From contig DATAYA010000266.1 of the NCBI GenBank assembly GCA_036272815.1, positions 1 to 10,394 on the forward strand: DNA of 10,394 nt, in the 5' to 3' direction. Shown here piece by piece: positions 6,230 to 10,394 of this stretch. The stretch's first letter is position 1, and each line of letters starts with the position of its first letter. Below the pieces are notes generated by a model. The model was not told the origin of the DNA, did no database searches, and saw nothing but the letters and a program-made list of their open reading frames with translations. The position numbers and the translations under genes were made by a program. Origin of the DNA: DATAYA01 sp036272815 (GTDB taxonomy: Bacteria; Pseudomonadota; Alphaproteobacteria; Acetobacterales; Acetobacteraceae).

Positions 6230-7332
6230 TGCCCCGTTCCGCGACCGTGCGTCCGCGCCCCGAGATCCTTGAGATCGACCCCTATGTCGGCGGTGCCTCG
6301 ACGCTGCCCGGCATCAACCGCGTGATGAAGCTGTCCTCCAACGAGGGCGCGTTCGGCCCGCCGCCCGCCGCCATCGCTGCCTTCGAGCGCGCTGCCTCAG
6401 AGCTGCACCGCTATCCCGACGGCGGCTGCGAGGCGCTGCGGCAGGCGATCGGCGCGCGCTTCGCCCTCGACCCCGCGCGCATCGTCTGCGGCGCCGGGTC
6501 GGACGACCTGATCTACCAGCTCTGCCTCTCCTATTCCGGGCGCGGCACCGAGATCGTGATGAGCGAGCACGGCTTCGCCATGTACGAGATCGCCGGCCGC
6601 TACGCCGGCGCTGTCATCCGCCGCGCGCCGGAGCGGGCACGGGTCGCCGATGTCGATGCCATGCTGGCGCAGGTCTCGGCCGCCACCCGCATCGTGTTCC
6701 TCGCCAACCCCAACAACCCGACCGGCTCCATGCTACCCGCCGCCGAGGTCGCCCGGCTGCGCGCCGGACTGCCGCCGGAGGTGCTGCTGGTGCTCGACGC
6801 CGCCTACGCCGAATACGTCGAGCGCGCCGATTACGAGGCCGGCGCGGCCCTGGTCGACGCGGGCGATCACACCGTCATGACGCGCACCTTCAGCAAGATC
6901 TTCGGCCTCGGTGGGATGCGGATCGGCTGGGCCTATGCGCCGGTCTCCGTGATCGACGTGCTCAACCGCGTGCGCAGCCCTTTCAACGTCAACATCGCCG
7001 CCCAGGCCGCCGGCATCGCCGCACTCTCCGAGCCCGGCTGGGTGGAGCGCGGCCGGGCGCACAACCGGACCTGGCGTGGCTGGCTCACCGCCGCGCTGAC
7101 CGGCGTGGGGATCGAGGTCTGGCCGAGCGAGGGCAATTTCGTGCTCGCCGATTTCGCGACCGCGGAGCGGGCCGCCGCCGCGGATGCGGCGCTGCGGGCG
7201 CGCGGGGTGATCGTGCGCGGGATGAAATCCTACGCCCTGCCGCAGACGCTGCGGATCACGGTGGGCACCGAGGAGGAATGCCGCCTCGTCGCCGATGTGC
7301 TGGGAAGCTTCATCGCCGGCGCCGATGCCTGA
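6226..7332 (+). CDS. hisC: Histidinol-phosphate / aromatic aminotransferase (class I/II PLP enzyme)
   Basis: A 368-residue fold-type I PLP aminotransferase of the HisC family. Visible features: LSSNEGAFGP (36-45) at the substrate end, CGAGSDDLI (88-96) for PLP phosphate contacts, NPNNPTG (161-167) with the pyridine-contacting Asn, DAAYAEY (191-197), the Schiff-base lysine K224 in TFSKIFGLGGMRIGW (221-235), and LRITVGTEEE near the C-terminus with the carboxylate-binding Arg. HisC proteins convert imidazole-acetol phosphate to histidinol phosphate, and many also transaminate aromatic keto acids. Being placed between a chorismate mutase and a prephenate dehydrogenase suggests the second activity matters here, forming Phe/Tyr or arogenate (inference). 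The start overlaps the previous stop as ATGA, with GAGGAG (6212-6217) eight bases upstream. A second, dedicated hisC elsewhere in the genome is possible. Confidence 0.93.
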   Translation: MMPRSATVRPRPEILEIDPYVGGASTLPGINRVMKLSSNEGAFGPPPAAIAAFERAASELHRYPDGGCEALRQAIGARFALDPARIVCGAGSDDLIYQLCLSYSGRGTEIVMSEHGFAMYEIAGRYAGAVIRRAPERARVADVDAMLAQVSAATRIVFLANPNNPTGSMLPAAEVARLRAGLPPEVLLVLDAAYAEYVERADYEAGAALVDAGDHTVMTRTFSKIFGLGGMRIGWAYAPVSVIDVLNRVRSPFNVNIAAQAAGIAALSEPGWVERGRAHNRTWRGWLTAALTGVGIEVWPSEGNFVLADFATAERAAAADAALRARGVIVRGMKSYALPQTLRITVGTEEECRLVADVLGSFIAGADA

Positions 7333-8212
7333 ACCGCTGTTCCGCCGCCTCGCGCTGATCGGCGTCGGGCTGATCGGCAGCTCGGTCGCGCGCATCGCCC
7401 GCTCCCGCGGCGACCTCGCCGCCGAGGTCGTGGCCTATGCGCCCACCGAGCGGACGCGCGCGCGCGTGGCCGAACTCGGGATCGCGGACCGGGTCGCAGC
7501 CGATGCCGCGGACGCGGTCGCGGGGGCGGATTGCGTGATGCTGTGCGCGCCGGTTGGCGCCTATGCCGAGATCGCCGCCGCGATCGCGCCGGCCCTGGCG
7601 GACGGCGCGACCCTGACCGATGTCGGTTCGACCAAGCAGTCGGTGATCCGCGACGTGGGGCCGCTGGTGCCGGCGGGGGTGCATTTCGTCCCGGCCCATC
7701 CGGTCGCCGGCACCGAATACTCTGGCCCCGATGCCGGCTTCGTCACGCTGTTCGAGGGCCGCTGGACGCTGCTCACGCCGCCGCCCGGCACCGATCCGGC
7801 GGCGGTCGAACGGATCGCCGAGCTGTGGCGCCGCTGCGGCTCGATGGTCCAGACAATGGAGCCCGCGCACCACGACCGGGTGCTGGCGACGGTGAGCCAC
7901 CTGCCGCATCTGATCGCCTTCACCATCTGCGGTACCGCCGACGATCTGGAGGACGAGACGCGGCAGGAGGTGCTCCGGTTTGCCGCCTCCGGCTTCCGCG
8001 ACTTCACCCGCATCGCCGCGTCCGATCCGGTTATGTGGCGCGACGTGTTCCTCAACAACCGCGAGGCGCTGCTGGAGATGCTGGCGCGCTTCACCGAGGA
8101 CGCGCAGGCGATGGCGCGCGCGGTGCGCTGGGGGGACGGGGCGTATATCGAGGACAAGATTTTGCGCGGGCGGAAGATACGGCGGAGCCTGATCGAGTTG
8201 AACCAGGCCTGA
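7325..8212 (+). CDS. tyrC: Prephenate/arogenate (cyclohexadienyl) dehydrogenase
   Basis: A 295-residue TyrA/TyrC-family enzyme, oxidatively decarboxylating prephenate or arogenate toward tyrosine. The Rossmann motif is GVGLIGSS (13-20). DVGSTKQSV (99-107), PAHPVAGTEYSGPDAG (123-138, with the likely catalytic H125) and HHDRVLATVSHLPHLIAF (182-199) are all family signatures; the helical dimerisation domain follows, ending in a basic tail. No ACT domain is fused, so end-product control is not obvious. At the end of the second beta strand (EVVAYAPTERTR), the acidic residue that marks NAD use is replaced by A39, which hints at NADP. The chosen ATG gives an 8-nt overlap with hisC; an upstream in-frame ATG at 7295 adds ten residues that do not look family-like. 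Its stop is 2 bp from that of the convergent rsmD. Confidence 0.94.
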   Translation: MPEPLFRRLALIGVGLIGSSVARIARSRGDLAAEVVAYAPTERTRARVAELGIADRVAADAADAVAGADCVMLCAPVGAYAEIAAAIAPALADGATLTDVGSTKQSVIRDVGPLVPAGVHFVPAHPVAGTEYSGPDAGFVTLFEGRWTLLTPPPGTDPAAVERIAELWRRCGSMVQTMEPAHHDRVLATVSHLPHLIAFTICGTADDLEDETRQEVLRFAASGFRDFTRIAASDPVMWRDVFLNNREALLEMLARFTEDAQAMARAVRWGDGAYIEDKILRGRKIRRSLIELNQA

Positions 8213-8214
8213 GG

Positions 8215-8763
8215 TCAGTCGCGGCGGAGGATGCGGATGCGAGCGGCCGCATAGGCATGATCGTCCAGTAATCTCCCCGCGACGGCGAGCGCCTCGTCCC
8301 GCGCCGTCTCCATCACGAGCAGGCAGCCGGGCGCGAACCACCCCGCCGCCGCCAGCGCCGGGATCGCGCGCTCGATGAGGCCCGCGCCGTAGGGCGGATC
8401 GAGAAACACCAGCCGGCACGGTGTCCCGGGCGGGGGCCGCGTCGCATCCGCCTCCACGACCCGCGCCCGCCCCGCCGCCCCGCAGGCCGCGACGTTGGCC
8501 CGCACTGCCGCAAGGGCGGCCCGGTCGCGCTCGAAGAAGGTCGCCTGCGCCGCGCCGCGCGAGAGCGCCTCCAGCCCGAGCGCGCCGGTGCCGGCGAAGG
8601 TATCGAGCACGGCGGCGCCTGTGACCGCGTCCCGCCCGGCCCAGGGTGCGTGCAGCAGCCGGTCGAACAGCGCCTGCCGCACGCGGTCGGCGGTCGGTCG
8701 GGTTGCGTCACCCTCTGGTGCGGCGAGCCTGCGGCCGCGCAATGTACCGGCGACGATCCTCAA
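8215..8763 (-). CDS. rsmD: 16S rRNA (guanine966-N2)-methyltransferase RsmD
   Basis: A 182-residue class I SAM methyltransferase that makes m2G966 in 16S rRNA during 30S assembly. It opens with the family's LRIVAGTLRGRRL, followed by TRPTADRVRQALFDRL (21-36). The SAM motif is DTFAGTGALGLEALSRGA (54-71), FFERD (76-80) contacts the ribose, and the catalytic FLDPPYGAG is at 120-128. I chose the TTG at 8763 because homologues start at this point, and so does similarity with the second copy at 10108. A GTG at 8793 would add ten residues (HSRHEFG and flanks) with no family support. Neither start has a clear ribosome site. It converges on tyrC with a 2-bp gap. A broken second copy lies at 9797-10108. 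Confidence 0.93.
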   Translation of the reverse strand: MRIVAGTLRGRRLAAPEGDATRPTADRVRQALFDRLLHAPWAGRDAVTGAAVLDTFAGTGALGLEALSRGAAQATFFERDRAALAAVRANVAACGAAGRARVVEADATRPPPGTPCRLVFLDPPYGAGLIERAIPALAAAGWFAPGCLLVMETARDEALAVAGRLLDDHAYAAARIRILRRD

Positions 8764-8905
8764 TCCGAACTCATGCCGGGAATGTTGCCTCACGAAATCT
8801 GTTCATGGGGCGAGCGTGGTTACACTTGGTAGCGAACGGACCCATGGCGTCTTTTCTTCAATCCGCGTTGTTTGCTCCAGAAGACGAACTGGTCGGGACA
8901 AGAGC

Positions 8906-9697
8906 ATGGAGTCGTTGCCGCTGTTTATCCTGGGGGCGCCGCGCTCGGGAACCACCTTCTTGACGCACGTGCTCAACCAGCACCCGGCGGTCGACATCAC
9001 CAGCGAGAGCCGGATTTTCGTCCTTCTCAAGGACCTCGTCGAGGAGCGGAGCGAACGCGGAGACCTTCTCGATGCCTCCATCCGCGACCGGTTCCAGAGC
9101 TTCCTCCGCGCCGAGGCGGGCCGCTTCGTCGAACGCTTCTACCGCGAGGGCCTCGGCTTCACGGCTCCGATCTGGGGCGACAAGCATACCAGCTACGCCG
9201 ATCCGGCCGTCCTCTCGGGACGGCATCGCGGCGTCATGGCCGAGCCCCGCTCCGGCTCCTGTCTCGCCCTGATCCGCGAGACGCTGCCCCGCGCACGGTT
9301 CATCCACATCCACCGCCATCCCTGGCAGGTGGCGAGTTCGCTGTGCCGGCGCGGATGGGTGGGCTCGATCGCCGAGGGCGTGCAGGTCTGGCGGCAGCAT
9401 GTCGGCGAGGCGGTGGCGTTCCTCGACGAACTCGACCCGGGCGAAAGCCTGTCGCTCAGCCTGTACGAGCTGGTCGATGCGCCGGAGGCGGCGGCCGAGG
9501 CGATCGCGCGGTTGCTCGGTCTGTCCGATGCCGAGCCGTTTGCTCACGTCTTGCGCGCCGAGCAGGCGAAACCGACGCCGTTCAGCAGCCCGACTTCGGA
9601 TTTGGCGGGGTTGCGGTCGGGGCATACGCGGGCGGTGGAGGAGGCTGGGCGAGGGTTGCAGGCTGGGGCGGCGGCGGTGCGGCTGGGGTACTGTTAG
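8906..9697 (+). CDS. Sulfotransferase family protein (PAPS-dependent type)
   Basis: A 263-residue protein with the two PAPS-binding elements of cytosolic-type sulfotransferases. The 5'-phosphosulfate loop is LGAPRSGTTFL at residues 9-19 (P-loop-like RSGTT), and the 3'-phosphate element is FIHIHRHPWQVASSL (132-146, Arg137 and a Ser around 144-145). ESRIF (34-38) and GDKHTSYADP (91-100) match the usual acceptor-side region. Such enzymes transfer sulfate to a hydroxyl or amine of a small molecule, sugar or peptide; the acceptor here is unknown. It has no signal peptide or membrane segment. The length is somewhat short for the group and the C-terminal 40 residues look poorly conserved. No strong Shine-Dalgarno precedes the ATG. 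It stands alone between intact rsmD and an rsmD fragment, suggesting transferred cargo (inference). Confidence 0.85.
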   Translation: MESLPLFILGAPRSGTTFLTHVLNQHPAVDITSESRIFVLLKDLVEERSERGDLLDASIRDRFQSFLRAEAGRFVERFYREGLGFTAPIWGDKHTSYADPAVLSGRHRGVMAEPRSGSCLALIRETLPRARFIHIHRHPWQVASSLCRRGWVGSIAEGVQVWRQHVGEAVAFLDELDPGESLSLSLYELVDAPEAAAEAIARLLGLSDAEPFAHVLRAEQAKPTPFSSPTSDLAGLRSGHTRAVEEAGRGLQAGAAAVRLGYC

Positions 9698-9796
9698 CTC
9701 ATCCGGATTGATCGCGGGCCGAACAGTTCTTCGACCCGCTCAGCCACCTCGACGGTTACCGCAACCTTGCTAGCAATGGGCGCGTCAGATCTGTCT
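9694..9796 (-). other. Coding-like tail of unknown origin
   Basis: The minus strand here has an open stretch ending SKVAVTVEVAERVEELFGPRS..S and a TAA (9694-9696). Its residue pattern looks more like real protein than the surrounding shadow frames. It is out of frame with the rsmD fragment that stops at 9799 and does not match RsmD. It could be the remaining end of a lost gene joined to the rsmD fragment, or chance. I do not recognise a family. Confidence 0.2.
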
Positions 9797-10108
9797 CTAT
9801 GGTCCGCGCCGAACCCCTGACCCGCGGGCGGGGGCGATGTTGGCCAGGAGGGCTGAGATGGCGGCACGGTCGCGCTCGAAGAAAGTCGCTTGAGCCGCGC
9901 GTCGGAAGAACGCCTCCAGGCCGACGGCGCCGGTGCCGGCGAAGGCGTCGAGGACTTGGGTGTCCGCGACCGCGTCGCGGCCGGCCCAAGGCGCGTGCCG
10001 GAGGCGGTCGAAGAGGGCTTGGCGGGCGCGGTCGGCGGTTGGGCGAGTCGCGTCGCCGGCGGGGGCGACGAGGAGGTGGCCGCGGAAGGTGCCGGCGACG
10101 ATTCTCGC
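9797..10108 (-). pseudogene. rsmD: Truncated second copy of rsmD (5' part only)
   Basis: The minus strand encodes ARIVAGTFRG, then TRPTADRARQALFDRLRHAPWAG and AFAGTGAVGLEAF, then AQATFFERDRAAI. It aligns without gaps to the first 84 residues of the intact RsmD at 8763, with 66 identities by my hand count (79%). The codon at the conserved start is GCG instead of a start codon. After about residue 84 the similarity fades, and a TAG at 9797-9799 ends the frame, so the catalytic DPPY motif and the whole C-terminal half are absent. In the SAM region LSRGA has become FFRRA. The frame is otherwise open, with no internal stop. The 21% divergence argues against a fresh duplication: it is either an old remnant or part of an rsmD from a related strain. 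A functional product is very unlikely. Confidence 0.85.
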
Positions 10109-10124
10109 GCGAGTAACGCTGCGG

Positions 10125-10152
10125 GTCGGCCGCGCATCAGCGCGCGGCCGAC
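10125..10152. repeat. Perfect 11-bp inverted repeat (hairpin) beyond the rsmD fragment
   Basis: GTCGGCCGCGC (10125-10135) is followed after six bases (ATCAGC) by its exact complement GCGCGGCCGAC (10142-10152). There is no T-run on either side, so it is not a textbook intrinsic terminator. It lies 16 bp from the rsmD fragment and 78 bp before the next gene. It could be a terminator, an operator, or the edge of a mobile segment. Confidence 0.6.
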
Positions 10153-10161
10153 AGGAACCAC

Positions 10162-10191
10162 TTGTGTTCGCATATTCGATAGTAGCAATAA
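10162..10191 (+). promoter_or_regulatory. Weak candidate promoter for the gene at 10231
   Basis: TTGTGT (10162-10167) and CAATAA (10186-10191) are 18 bp apart in an AT-richer stretch upstream of the ATG at 10231. Both hexamers are imperfect; the local AT enrichment is the main support. Confidence 0.25.
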
Positions 10192-10230
10192 GTTGGGCAC
10201 GACACAGTGTGTGCAGTACGGAGTATCGAG

Positions 10231-10394
10231 ATGCGGACCATAGCCGAGTTTGTCAGGGATGGGGCCCCGGAGGGCAATGCGATGCTCGTTGAACTTCTCG
10301 CCGCGCAGGTGGTGGCAAGAGCGGCCTATAACGGATCGCGCTATCAAAGCTTGGACGAGATCAGAGGGGCGGTTTTCGCGATAGCGGGATACCC
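10231..10394 (+). CDS. Hypothetical protein (partial, C-terminus beyond window)
   Basis: An open frame runs from ATG to the right edge, giving 54 residues that begin MRTIAEFVRDGAPEGNAMLV and end in GAVFAIAGYP. GGAG (10220-10223) lies seven bases upstream of the ATG, a good ribosome site. The visible part is soluble and probably helical (ELLAAQVVARAAYNG), with no signal peptide and no motif I recognise. Its codons include ATA, AGG, AGA, GGA and TTT, which are rare in the neighbouring genes, and its GC content is visibly lower, so it may be recently acquired. It is the first gene to the right of the rsmD fragment. The function is unknown. Confidence 0.6.
   Translation, partial: MRTIAEFVRDGAPEGNAMLVELLAAQVVARAAYNGSRYQSLDEIRGAVFAIAGY

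Noticed and set aside
8495..8905. N-terminal extension of the sulfotransferase frame to 8495
   Set aside because: The upstream part is antisense to rsmD and the PAPS loop sits normally near the N-terminus when starting at 8906.
9799..10116. Plus-strand Arg/Gly-rich frame over the rsmD remnant
   Set aside because: It is low complexity and antisense to recognisable RsmD codons.
9694..10347. A 217-codon minus-strand frame across the rsmD fragment
   Set aside because: It reads the rsmD remnant out of frame and gives Ser/Pro-rich sequence; only its last 30 or so residues look protein-like, and they are treated separately.
1..10394. CRISPR array, tRNA, rRNA, insertion sequence, toxin-antitoxin or phage genes
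   Set aside because: I looked for spaced direct repeats, cloverleaf signatures, transposase motifs and small paired genes, and found none that could be supported.

Overview
The window looks like chromosomal DNA of a high-GC alphaproteobacterium, most likely in or near the Acetobacteraceae/Rhodospirillales. The grounds are the small SRP RNA placed directly upstream of dnaX-ybaB-recR, a chorismate mutase-hisC-prephenate dehydrogenase cluster, and strong G/C bias at third codon positions. The lineage is inferred from gene order and composition, not from a search.

Layout. 1-630 (minus) is the N-terminal 210 residues of a 3-hydroxyisobutyrate dehydrogenase-family oxidoreductase that runs off the left edge. 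It is divergent from an MFS transporter at 749-2017 (plus), and the 118-bp gap between them holds an imperfect inverted repeat. A short gap with one hairpin separates the transporter from the convergent operon dnaX-ybaB-recR (5050 down to 2129, minus): the clamp-loader tau subunit, a nucleoid-associated protein and a recombination mediator. The dnaX stop and ybaB start overlap. The 98-nt SRP RNA (5105-5202, minus) lies upstream of dnaX with its own promoter. Divergent from it is an overlapping three-gene aromatic amino acid operon (5327-8212, plus): a chorismate mutase with a C-terminal region resembling a degenerate prephenate dehydratase, a HisC-like aminotransferase and a prephenate/arogenate dehydrogenase. 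It converges with rsmD (16S rRNA methyltransferase, minus), leaving only 2 bp between the genes.

The right end (about 8764-10394) is the accessory part. A PAPS-type sulfotransferase gene (8906-9697, plus) lies between intact rsmD and a second, broken 5' fragment of rsmD (9797-10108, minus). The fragment is about 79% identical to the intact copy over 84 residues (my hand count), has no start codon at the conserved N-terminus, and is cut off before the catalytic DPPY motif. Beyond it are a perfect 11-bp hairpin (10125-10152) and the start of an unrecognised gene (10231 to the edge) whose codon use differs from its neighbours. This is the best candidate here for a rearranged or transferred segment.

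I do not see a convincing new multi-gene system, CRISPR array, insertion sequence, tRNA or rRNA. The observations most worth following are the rsmD/sulfotransferase arrangement, the altered chorismate mutase-dehydratase protein and the 24-bp repeat array at the start of dnaX.
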